DNA from: Entoloma clypeatum
Lineage: Eukaryota > Basidiomycota > Agaricomycetes > Agaricales > Entolomataceae
Reading direction: 5' to 3'
DNA: 64,000 nt
Assembly: GCA_963565915.1 (NCBI GenBank)
Contig: OY751496.1
Coordinates: 496,001 to 560,000, forward strand
The notes under the pieces are model-generated. The model was not told the DNA's origin and made no database searches. It saw only the letters and a list, made by a program, of their open reading frames with translations. The translations under genes were made by a program, and so were the position numbers. Positions 46,521-56,089 of this stretch are shown here, in pieces; the first letter of the stretch is position 1, and each line of letters begins with the position of its first letter.

Positions 46521-46811
46521 CCGGGCTGAGCCCACGGAGGACCAATTGAGGGAGTATGACGTGCGCGCGCAGCATCGGGCTGTGCGTACATGTCCTTAGT
46601 CTTATTTTACTTGTAATATATTGGTTTAAACCGGTTGAGACCAGTCCGGTCTCACTTCTTTGAGGTAAACGGAACCGATGCACCAGTCTTGCATCGGTCC
46701 GGTTCAGTTTTTTCGAGATCATGTGAACTGAAAAATTGGTCTCGGTCTCGGTCTCTAAATTTTGAGGGTCAAAAACCGGACCGAAAAGGACTTTTAAACA
46801 CTAATGCTGGA

Positions 46812-47101
46812 GCCATCTGTTCCGAACATCATTCCAAACCAGACAGTAACTCTGCCTCCTCCGATTGACATTGAAGGAGAAGTGGAATACGAAATTGCCG
46901 AAATCCTTGACACCAAATTGGATCGGCGTCGTTCTTGCAAACTGCTCTACCTAGTCCATTGGCTAGGCTATGAAGGAACCAATGAGGAACAGTCCTGGCT
47001 ACCCACCATGGAACTCGAACATGTGACGGACTTAGTGATGGACTTCCACTCCGCATATCCGGAGAAACCAGCCCCTTATCACGCCTATAGCACCTCACAA
47101 G
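46812..47101 (+). pseudogene. gypsy-2B chromodomain end
   Basis: Resumes after the hAT insertion with the chromodomain (EYEIAEILDTKLDRR...LLYLVHWLGYEG..EQSWLP) and the pol C-terminus. Unlike gypsy-2A it keeps the unshifted frame in HWLGYEGTNEEQ. A purine tract (about 47134-47146) follows. Confidence 0.88.
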
Positions 47102-47148
47102 ACATATATTGCAAAAAAATAAATAAAAATTATTGGAGGGGGGCAGGA

Positions 47149-47492
47149 CTACTGGGTCTTGGCCTTTTTGGCCAGCAGACCATGATCCTCCAACTCTTCC
47201 TTCAGCTCTCCCTCTGCTTCCTCTTTCTCTGCTTGCAGTTTCACAAGCTCCCCATCCTCCAGCTCCTTGTCCTCCCCCTTGTCCTTTTTCTCGTTCTCTT
47301 CCTCTCCTTCTTCCTCTTCTCCATCCTCTGGCTCCGACTACGGAGCCGCCGCCTCCAGCAGGAAGTTCTGGTAGGCGAGGTGGTTGTTCAAGATTTGCAG
47401 CTGCCGAAGCAGCACGCAACCAACCACCGCCGACTGTTCCTCCTTCTCCACCAGAGCCTCCTGGAGCTCCCGGAGCTCCTCCACGACCCCTG
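47149..47492 (-). pseudogene. gypsy-2B antisense gene, C-terminal fragment
   Basis: The minus-strand frame matches the coiled-coil and acidic tail of the gypsy-2A antisense protein (LLRQLQILNNHLAYQNFLLE, ending AKKAKTQ). One TAG lies in the linker (about 47340). The zinc region and intron are lost at the truncation. Preservation of this frame in a second copy argues that the gene belongs to gypsy-2. Confidence 0.7.
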
Positions 47493-47629
47493 CCCCACCA
47501 CATACTCAACCTACATTGTATTGTAATTTACAGTCCAGCGAAGACATACAGTGTATGATAAATTATGGAAGCAGCAAATTTGCTACAGCACCAGCGAATT
47601 TACCACAGCAAATAGCAAAATAATAATGT
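47493..47629. other. Short unclassified spacer
   Basis: AT-rich sequence leading into the satellite, with AGCAAATTTGCT and related CAGCAAAT motifs that resemble degenerate satellite units. Confidence 0.3.
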
Positions 47630-48390
47630 CACTGGCGAAGAAAAAATGTCGCCAGCGACAACATACAACAGATCAGCGAATAATTCACCGGCAAAAGACT
47701 CCACAGCGAAAAACCGGCGACACAGCGACAGGCCATCGGTGAATTGATGACCCATCGGTGAAAGCGAGCCTTGAGTGCCGGCAACACTGCAAATGACTCA
47801 AAGAACGATGCTAACAACAGATCGGCGAATAATTCACCAGTGAGAGACACCACAGCAAAAAACCGTCAAAAGACTGGCCACAAATCGGCGACAGGCCATC
47901 GGCGAATAAATGAGCCACCGGCGAAACCAAGTCTTGAGGGCCGGCAACACTGCAAATTAAAAGAACGATGCTAACAACAGATCGGCATATCATTCACCGG
48001 CGAAAGATGCTACAGTGAAAAACCAGTGAAAGACTGGCGACAAACCGGCGACAAACCGGCGACAGGCCATCGGCGAATAAATGGGCCACCGGCGAAACCA
48101 AGTCTTGAGGGCCGGCAACACTGCAAATTAAAAGAACAATGCTAACGACAGATCGGCATATCATTGACCAGTGAAAGACACCACGGCAAAAAACCAGCGA
48201 AAGACCGGTGACAGGCCATCAGCGAATGAATGGGCCACCAGCAAAACCAAGTCTTGAGGGCCGGCAACACTGCAAATTAAAATAACAATGCTAATGACAG
48301 ATTGGCATATCATTGACCAGCAAAAGACACCACAGCAAAAAACTGGCAAAAAACCAGTGACAGGCCATCGGTGAAAGCAAGCCTTTAATC
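47630..48390 (+). repeat. Satellite of about 150-170-bp monomers
   Basis: Five monomers are recognisable from the recurring block GATCGGCRWATMATTCACC at about 47671, 47820, 47980, 48151 and 48300, spaced 149, 160, 171 and 149 bp. Within monomers the shorter motif CGGCGA/CAGCGA recurs, and ACAGGCCATCGGCGAAT and GGGCCGGCAACACTGCAAA are highly conserved. One inverted monomer fragment lies at about 49990-50085. Confidence 0.85.
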
Positions 48391-48471
48391 CATGCTGATG
48401 TAATGGTTTTTTACCATTTTTGATGCTTATGACCAGTTTGTGCTGCTGATGACTGATTGAACAAAAATCCA

Positions 48472-49075
48472 TGTATATATTCTGAGCTTTTCGGCATGTG
48501 TGCTCCTCATTGCACAGTCAGTAATGGGTGGATGTGTGGGTTCAATATTGCATGATGCGCGACACACACACATCACACATGTCAAATACATGTAAACAAA
48601 TCTCCAAAAATATCGCACATCCTCCTCATTATCTTTACACAGGAACAAGTAAACTTTTCTACTATATCAGTCAGGTAGGGGAGCATGTTGTATCATCAAG
48701 TATGTATTTATTTTATCAAATTTTGCCACAGATTCCAAGTCCCATGGTCTGAACCAAATAATAGTAAACAATGCATCAAAGACATCGCGCAGGCATGCAT
48801 GGTGCCTTCCTCATGATTTAATAATAGTTTGAAGCAATAGGACTCATGACTGCATATGTATTCACCTTGTGACACACTTTGTATAATTTTTAGAAGTCCA
48901 GATATGATAGAAATAATCAAATGTGCAGATTTGAGGAAAAGTGTCATATCTCCCTAAGGAATGAACCAAATTTGAATAATAATGAAGGTGTTCTGAGATC
49001 CCCTGAATGTGGAGAATCCAAAGGTGAAATAAAAGATTTTGGTCAAATTTTCGACCTATTTTGCTCATATTCACC
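48472..49075 (+). repeat. Repeat R1, copy b (longest plus-strand copy)
   Basis: About 600 bp shared, inverted, with 62880-63440, and in part with 45431-45848. A part of it (about 48620-48770) is repeated in inverted orientation at 50077-50225. No open frame or recognisable ends; could be a non-autonomous DNA element. Confidence 0.75.
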
Positions 49076-49985
49076 TTATCAAGTCCTTGAACTTTAGTTG
49101 AATGGTCTGAGGAGGTTTACATACAATGTTTCAATGGTATACAAACAGTACATGTAGACTAAAGTGGTTGTGGAAAGGGGAAAGGAGGAAAACATTGGTT
49201 TTGGTGTTTGGAGTAACCCATGATGCACTGTTGCATCACGATTTTGCCTGTGTTTTGATCTCTCATTTCAGAATACAGATTTTCTATCATACATAGCTTG
49301 AGTATCCAGCTGTATATATACTTTTCATGAGTTCATAGGCATCTATCCATTAGTTAACAAGCATATTTGTGGCCCGTCAAGTGGGAAATGTAGAAAACAT
49401 GATTTTGTTCCCAACACTGTCATTGTTATGCACATGGGATTCTGAGACATATTTTGGACAAAGTCTTATCTCCAGTCTTCCACATGGCATGGATTCTCTT
49501 GGAACTTTTTGTATCAAGTAGATGTACATCTGATACACCCTATACAACCATCTATAGATTTATTGACCATACAATAATAATGCCAGATGATGAATACATA
49601 GATATTTTTGATGTGCAAGTCGCCTGATACTTTTTAACACCTATCTATACATCACACCATTTACTATTGATGCGTTGAGACCTACTCACACTAGAGAATA
49701 GCCATACACAGGTGCCCAGATTGCACCGCAGGCATAAAATGATGATCTGTGCCAAAGATGAGGACATACATTTCAGCTTTTTTCACCATGTTCTACCTCT
49801 ACATGGTATCCGCATATCTTTATTCATATCCTCACATAATTGGGAATGAACCTCCAGATGGTTCTGTGGTGGGAAGAGACTTTCTATGGTGTATTAGAAC
49901 AAATATACTGGTAAGCTTCACTTTCAACTGTGTCTACAGCTTTGCTGGCACTGCACACATGCCCTAGATAACCATTGCGATGGTG
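49076..49985. other. Unclassified spacer
   Basis: AT-rich, no open frame with recognisable features, no repeats to other parts of the window seen by eye. Confidence 0.3.
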
Positions 49986-50076
49986 ACTCATTGACTAGCA
50001 AAAGAACATTGTCACCACAGCCAGTTTTTTGCTGTGGTGTCTTTTGCCAGTGAATTATTTGCTGATCTGTCATTAG

Positions 50077-50225
50077 CATTGTTTTCTATTATTTGGTTCA
50101 GACCATAGGATCTCTATAACTTTAAATCTGTGGCTAATTTTCTTAAAATAAATACATACTTGATGATACAACATACTCCCCTACTCATCTGATATAGTAA
50201 CAAACATTACTTGTTCCTGTGTAGA
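50077..50225 (-). repeat. Repeat R1, copy d (partial, inverted)
   Basis: Reverse complement of about 48620-48770, fused on its left to an inverted satellite monomer (49990-50085) at the shared bases ACAATGC. A Tc1 terminus begins two bases after its right end. Confidence 0.7.
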
Positions 50226-50227
50226 TA

Positions 50228-50892
50228 CAGTGACTCAAAAAATTGATTCAATGTTTGACAACTTTTGAATATCTGTTGAATAACTTTGTATCTGATATAA
50301 ATAATACCAGGATGTTGGTATATGGAAGGAAGCATTTGATCAGGGCCATCCAACAAAAAATTAATTATGTAATTCCAATCAGTATCCATGGAGATATGAT
50401 CAATTTAAAACAGGAACTCATTGAATCAATTATTTGAGGGGGTATCAGAAATATCAGAATCTGATGCTCCACTGATTCTATAGCAACCAATGAGTGACAA
50501 ATAGTTGCTATAGTGATGCTACCTTTGATTGGACCTGGACTGAAGGTATTTAAGCAGTCCAAATGCTCTCAGGATATTTCAAATTCAACATGTGCCCCAT
50601 CTCCTCTGCTCAGAAGAAAAAACATCCTTTCTCTGGCCGCCAATAGTCATTCCACCTGCTCTGTTGCATCTTGATATCTGGAGACTATGAAGGCCAATCC
50701 AGGACCACAATTCCTTGCTTCTCCATCCAGTTTATAGCCTTGTTGGAGATGTGCTTGGGGTCATTGTCCTGCTAAAAAATTACTGTCTCTTCAAAAATTC
50801 CACTTTCATCTATGCTGGGCAGCAAGTGACCCTCCACAATGGCCCACATACTGATCATCACCCATCCTCCCCTCAACATCTGCAAGTTGCCC
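50228..50892 (+). mobile_element. Tc1-c: rearranged Tc1 derivative, cut by assembly gap
   Basis: Starts TA-CAGTGACTC like the Tc1-d end at 63496. Leader, then ATG at 50590 and an N-terminal helix-turn-helix remnant on the plus strand. At about 50671 it joins, inverted, the Tc1 catalytic core on the minus strand (EIVVLDWPS.SPD, DNDPKHISNKAINWM). This is the same junction as in Tc1-b. The gap at 50893 hides the remainder. Confidence 0.82.
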
Positions 50893-51092
50893 NNNNNNNN
50901 NNNNNNNNNNNNNNNNNNNNNNNNNNNNNNNNNNNNNNNNNNNNNNNNNNNNNNNNNNNNNNNNNNNNNNNNNNNNNNNNNNNNNNNNNNNNNNNNNNNN
51001 NNNNNNNNNNNNNNNNNNNNNNNNNNNNNNNNNNNNNNNNNNNNNNNNNNNNNNNNNNNNNNNNNNNNNNNNNNNNNNNNNNNNNNNNNNNN
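50893..51092. other. Assembly gap (200 N)
   Basis: Exactly 200 undetermined bases. The round number suggests an arbitrary scaffold spacer; the open frames drawn across it are meaningless. Confidence 0.99.
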
Positions 51093-52190
51093 CGACTATC
51101 AAAGTTGGGCCGAGAAGATGAAGTCCTACCTCCTCCATCAAGGAGTCTGGCGCCTCGTATCCGGCGACGTTGAGCGCCCCACTATTGAGGACTTCACCGT
51201 CACGGTCTCCACTCCTGCCTCTGCCACCTCGACGTCTGCAACCCAACCTCCGGTCATCACCGTCACCGTCGACCAGCCCGCCTTCCACAAAGAAAGGAAG
51301 ACCTGGATCAGGGACGACGACATGGCCTTCGGTTCCATCTGCCTCAAGGTCTCCGAAGCCATCAGGAGGCACATCAAAGACGCCAAGACCTCGAAGGAAG
51401 CCTGGACGATACTGAAGGACGCATATTCAAAGGTCTCCCCCACCACCATTTTTGGCGATTTCAAAGCTGCAGCCTCCTTCAAACTGTCTGGTCGGGACCC
51501 CGTGCCAGAAATCGAGCGCCTTGGATCACTCTTTGCTCGTCTCAGCGACTCGAACTTTGTCGTGCCTGATCTCATGCAGGCTATGATCTTGGCAAGTGCC
51601 ATTCCTGACGCCTGGTCGTCTCTCTCCACCGCCCTCTTTCAGGTCTACGACGCCGATGACTTCACATGGCAGGTGGTTGCCGACAGCATCGTCTCAGAGT
51701 ACAGGCGCAAGTACGCGATTGGGTCTACTCGGGCGTCCAACGAGCAGGCCCGGAAAATTTCCAGGACTAAGCAAAAGAGGCAAGACCCCAAATGGGAAAA
51801 GCAGACAGTGCCGAGTACCTCGCTTAACAATGCTGACGAGCAGCCTAACTTGACCGACCCAAGTACCGCTTCTGAAAAGAAGAAGGGAAAGGGACGCTGG
51901 CGCAACCAGAAGAAACACGCCAACAACGCCGACAACGACTCCGACCATGCCGAGGAAATGGTCGAATTCATCGCACCAGCTTTTGAGCACACCCCTCGTC
52001 GTCCTGCTCCTTGTCCCCTTCCTCCTCGTCAACGTGCTCCTTGCCCTCTCCCTCCTCATCATGCACCTGCCTTCACCACTATAACGGGCCGCGGGAAGAC
52101 TACAAGTACCGCGCAGCCTGAGTCGGAGAAAATGCAGTCGCTCCTGCAACGCATGAACCCTCCTCCTTCCCAGTACACCGGGCTTCCTTG
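51093..52190 (+). pseudogene. gag: copia-1 family gag fragment, plus strand
   Basis: Reads from DYQSWAEKMKSYLLHQG through the gag core to the Lys-rich and Pro/Arg-rich tail (LLQRMNPPPS), then stops at an inverted junction near 52190. The N-terminal part is hidden by the gap. Up to about 51718 it resembles copia-1 only moderately; after that it is nearly identical to copia-1 56757-57225. Confidence 0.88.
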
Positions 52191-53498
52191 CCATGTGAAG
52201 TCATTGGCATCGTAGACCTGGAAGAGGGTGGTGGAGAGAGATGACCAAGTGTCAGGAATGGCACTTGCCAAGATCATAGCCTGCATCAGATCAGGCACAA
52301 CGAATTTTGAGTCGCTAAGGCGAGCGAAGAGTGACCCAAGGCGCTCGATTTCCGGCACAGGGTCCCGACCAGACAGTTTGAAAGAGGCTGCGGCTTTGAA
52401 ATCGCCAAATATGGTGGCGGGGGAGACCTTTGAATATGCGTCCTTTAATGATGTCCAGGCTTCTTTGGAGGACTTGGCGTCCTTGATGTGCCTCCTGATT
52501 GCCTCGGAGACTTTGAGGCGGATGGAACCCAGAGCCATGTCGTCGTCCCTGATCCAGACCTTTCTTTCTTTGTGGAAACTAGGTTGGTCGACAGTGGTGG
52601 TGATCACTGGAGGTTGGGTTGCAGATGTAGAAGTGGCGGAGGCAGGGGTGGAGACCGTGACCGTAAAGTCGGCGATGTCAGGGCGCTCAATGTCGCCAGA
52701 TACGATGCGCCAGACTCCTTGATGGAGGAGATAGGACTTCATTTTCTCAGCCCAGCTTTGGTAGTCGATACCATTGAAGACGGTGATGGAGTCAAGTGCG
52801 GAGCGAGAGGTAGACATTTTTAATGAATCTAAAAGGAGTTCTCCCAATCAGTGATGTTCTTTATGAATTTGATTTTTTAGAGAAAACAAATAAATGATTC
52901 CTCATAACATATTCCCTTTTTAGGAATAGTGGTTGTGGGAAAAACCCTTTTTGTCAGAAGTGTGTGAGGTACGATCAACATTTCCACATGATGTGTACTA
53001 AGTCAATCCCCTTAGGGACGCTTCATGACAGGTACTTGTTGTAATGACATTCCCAGGTTCATGTGTGAAGAAGTATGACTCAGAACCTAGATCTTGCGAT
53101 CGGTTCTCCTGTCAACCAGGGTAGAGTGGGCAGGTACTTGCTGTTGCCAGTGTTCCCAAGTCCCTCTGCTATCCGGGGCCCATAACCTGTTGAAGTTCCA
53201 CCCGGGCGCTAGCCACAGGCGTACTGAGCAACACAGCTACAGTGTGGAAGTACTCTACTTAACCGTTCTAGCCACTTACATGGTTTGGGAGGGTGAGGCT
53301 GGTGAGAGCGGTTGAGGCTGATGAGAGCGATGGAGCTGGTTAAGAGTCAAGAGACAACTTGTTGATATTGACAGTTTCCTGGTCTTATATACCATACTAC
53401 TGTTTGTACCAACCAAATAAGTATGTAATCAAAGATGTGTAAAGGTCACGTGATGTAATCTAATCTAATCTAATCTACGTGATGGAAAAGTTTCAACA
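52191..53498 (-). mobile_element. copia-1 family 5' fragment, minus strand (LTR, leader, gag start)
   Basis: LTR at 53188-53498 (TGTTGAAAC to TTCAACA on the minus strand), immediately followed by the initiator-tRNA site GGTTATGGGCCC (53176-53187), a leader of about 350 bases and gag from ATG 52817 (MSTSRSALDS). Gag stops near 52200 (DANDFTW), tail-to-tail with the plus-strand fragment, giving an inverted repeat of about 570-bp arms. The outer flank (CAATG) is gypsy-6 pol. Confidence 0.9.
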
Positions 53499-55104
53499 CA
53501 ATGATGTCTTTGAGGTGAGCCAAAGAACAACGGAGCATGCTGACCTCAGAGAGCGGTTCCAGGGTGAACCGCTCTATCTGCAGGTTATTGATGCACTCGA
53601 AGAACTTGATGGGCCATGGTCTCTCAAGGTGCGAATGCGAGCCTGACACCGTGCCTCTCAGTACATGATTGAGGACAGCCGGCTCTGGTTCATCCCAGGA
53701 AGTAAAGCTGGAGTACATGCACAAGCTCGGCGTGAATGTATCTCGTGAGCAGAGGCAACTGAAAAAGCGAGGGAACAGCATGAACACGGTGGGCATTGGC
53801 ACCGCGACCATATAAAAATAGCCATGCTGGACATGTACCACAGTCCTGGCCTCGACCAGTCAATCGTCACGGCGATTACTACATGTCCACAATGTAAGAA
53901 TTTTGGTGGTACACATCTGAATTCTCTGCTACAGCCCATACTATGCTGACACCCATTTGAACTTCTTGTTGGGGACTACCTATCAATGCCAGAAGGTAAA
54001 GGAGGGTATCATACAGTTGGCCTATATCTTGATGCCTCGACACAACACATCTGGGGCCACAAATTCAAAACCCACAGCAGCACGAAAACAACAAAGAAGT
54101 CCCTTCATGAGATCTTCCATAACCATGCACCATTCGAAGTTTTCCAATCGGACGGTGGTAAGCATTTTGACAATGATGAGGTTGATGAATTCTGTAGCGA
54201 ATGGGGAACAAAACACATTGTAACAGCAGCCTACTCATCTTGGATAAACGGTCTGGTCGAAGGGGCAAACAAACTCCTTCTCTACATCCTCGCCCGACTA
54301 TGTGCACCAGAACTGGGAGAGGATGGCTGGAGAATGATGGAACGGAAGCAAATCCCGCAAAACTGGCCAGACCACTTCGAGGAGGCGATACGAATCCTCA
54401 ATTGGAGAATTCTCCCAGCATTCGAGTTTAGCCCAAAAGAGCTCCAACTCGGGCTTGTCATGAACACAAGATGAATCCCATTTGAGCTAAGTTCCTCCAT
54501 TTTCACACCCGAGGATGCTAAAATACACATGGCATGTACAGATCAACAACAACTTGATAGCCATGCAGAGGCAACACGCCATGCAACTCAACAAAAAGAA
54601 GCCTTTGGTCGTAGGATGCATAAGACTCAGGGAGAACCTGAGGTCCTTGAACCTGGTGAGCTTGTCCAAGTCCATCGAACAGACTTAACGCGCACTGTTA
54701 GTAATGACCGGAAACTCACGCCAATGTGGTCAGAACCACGCCGCATCAAGAGTCGACTCCTCAACTCCTGTGTACTAGAAGGCATATCAGATGGAGAAGA
54801 ACTTTCAGGCAGATTTAATTCTCGCCGACTATGACGGTTTACTCCAAGAGAAGGAACAGAGCTGGCCAAAGTGGAGGAAGAGAGGCGAGAGGCTAGAACA
54901 GATGATGAAGATCAGGCCACGGAACACGAGTTGGAATCGGAGACAATTGTGGAGCAGGAAGAGAAGGCCGATGAAGAAACAGAGCCAGGGTTTTTCTATG
55001 ATGACAAAGATGATGGGATAGAGAAAGGAGTGGGAGACAACACACCCATTGCACACAGAACTCGAGTGGCAGGATGTAGAGAGGCAGCGAGGAGGCAGCC
55101 TTAA
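53499..55104 (+). pseudogene. pol: gypsy-6 pol C-terminal part: integrase and acidic tail
   Basis: A single frame runs from the copia LTR border to TAA 55102-55104, broken only by TGA at 53644, 53746, 53947, 54472 and 54832, all likely former CGA. It holds an HHCC zinc region (HWHRDH...TTCPQC, about 53796-53895), a DDE core (GDYLSMP, FQSDGGKHFDN, and a last motif near WINGLVEGANK), a C-terminal PGELVQVHR region and a Glu/Asp-rich tail ending basic (HRTRVAGCREAARR). A purine tract AAAAAAGGGGGGCACC (55104-55119) follows. No chromodomain was seen. The 3' LTR start is not resolved; 55120-55269 is unassigned. Confidence 0.88.
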
Positions 55105-55269
55105 AAAAGGGGGGCACCTGGAGTAGTGCCTGCCGGCACTCCCCCACTGAATCATGTGATCTGCAGGATTAGCTAGTGCACAGCCACATAGCAGACATAG
55201 GAGGTACGAGAGTACGCATCATCGTGAACAGAACACAATGTTTGCCTTTGGTCAAGAGCTGCCCGCTAC

Positions 55270-55419
55270 CTCTCCATCAGGTTCCCACGTGTTGTGGTCT
55301 GGAGTCAGACTTTCCCATTGCACTAAATATTCCAGCTTTCCTCTCTTCAACCTTGAGTCAATAACTTTAGCGACATTGTACTCCTCTTCACCATTGATAA
55401 CTATGGGATTTGATGCCTG
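55270..55419 (-). pseudogene. gypsy-3 chromodomain fragment without the hAT insertion
   Basis: The minus strand reads NPIVINGEEEYNVAKVIDSR and on to QWESLTPDHNTWEP, nearly identical to gypsy-3 20330-20455 but continuing straight through the hAT target (AACACGTGGGAACC). It is interrupted at 55419 by the copia-1 LTR. It serves as the empty-site control for hAT-1. Confidence 0.9.
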
Positions 55420-55727
55420 TGTTGAAACTTTTCCATCACGTAGATTAGATTAGATTAGATTACATCACGTGACCTTTACATATCTTCATTACATACTTGT
55501 TTGGTTGGTACAAACAGTAGTACGGTATATAAGACCAGGAAACTGTCAATATCAACAAGTTGTCTCTTGACTCTTAACCAGCTCCATCGCTCTTACCAGC
55601 CTCAACCGCTCTCACCAGCCTCACCCCTCCCAAACCATGTAAGTGGCTAGAACGGTTATGTAGAGTACTTCCACTGTAGCTGGTTGCTCAGTACATCTGT
55701 GGCTAACGCCCAGGTGGAACTTCAACA
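55420..55727 (+). repeat. copia-1 5' LTR
   Basis: TGTTGAAAC to CTTCAACA with a (TAGAT/GATTA)n run near the start and the TATATAAGACC promoter box (about 55526). Confidence 0.95.
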
Positions 55728-55739
55728 GGTTATGGGCCC
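55728..55739 (+). promoter_or_regulatory. copia-1 primer site (initiator Met tRNA, anticodon loop)
   Basis: GGTTATGGGCCC abuts the LTR; its complement GGGCCCATAACC corresponds to the initiator tRNA-Met anticodon stem-loop, the Drosophila copia half-tRNA primer type. The leader to ATG 56090 has no other feature. Confidence 0.82.
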
Positions 55740-56089
55740 CGGATAGCAGAGGGACTTGGGAAACACTGGCAACAGCGAGTACCTGCCCACTCTACCCTGG
55801 TTGGCAAAGAACCGATCGAAAGATCTAGGTTTTGAGTCTTACTTCTTCACATATGAACCTGGGAACGTCATTACGACAAGTACCTGTCATGAGACGTCCC
55901 TAAGGGGATTGACCTAGTACACTCCATGTGGAAACGTTGATCGCACCTTATACGTTTCTGACATATAAAGGGTTTTCCCATGACCACTATTCCTAAAGGG
56001 AATATGTCATAAGGAATCATTTAATTGTTTTCTTGAATCATATTCATAACACATCACTGATTGGGAACCCTTTTTTAGATTCATCTACA

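Larger units (their letters stand above)
44956..46803. mobile_element. Non-autonomous hAT element with minisatellite cargo
   Basis: The element is 1848 bp with ends TAGTGTTTCAAGGTCC and, inverted, TAGTGTTTAAAAGTCC, and perfect 8-bp duplications ATGCTGGA at 44948-44955 and 46804-46811. Both subterminal regions are rich in GGTC/GACC and CCGG palindromes. Inside are a copy of repeat R1 (45431-45848) and a GCCGTTGGGC minisatellite (45880-46520). No transposase is encoded. The hAT-1 ends differ, so a different hAT mobilised it. Confidence 0.93.
41868..47492 (+). mobile_element. gypsy-2B: second gypsy-2 copy lacking LTRs and gag
   Basis: Sequence parallels gypsy-2A from just after gag to within the antisense gene. 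Left border: gypsy-1C LTR. Right border: about 47492, where homology stops. A non-autonomous hAT element (44956-46803) splits the integrase C-terminus. Compared with gypsy-2A the first 1.1 kb has many CpG-to-TpG/CpA changes, whereas 43734-44924 is identical to gypsy-2A. Confidence 0.92.

Noticed and set aside
45880..46600. Open frames of up to 209 codons rich in Pro, Asn, Ala and Cys
   Set aside because: They are read out of the minisatellite in multiple phases and both strands, with no start context or domain.
46829..47509. Gly-rich minus-strand frame
   Set aside because: It is out of frame with the conserved antisense gene reading in the same interval.
47630..48390. CRISPR-like regular repeats
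   Set aside because: Units are 150-170 bp, degenerate and contiguous, without unique spacers, in a eukaryotic repeat context.
50839..52215. Long open frame across the N run
   Set aside because: It is produced by translating N as unknown residues; only the part after 51093 is real copia gag sequence.
335..54834. Possible reassignment of TGA to Arg in this genome
   Set aside because: TGA sites match CGA codons that remain intact in sister copies (for example 3700 and its neighbour in gypsy-1B), and CpG decay explains them without a code change; other elements still end at ordinary stops.
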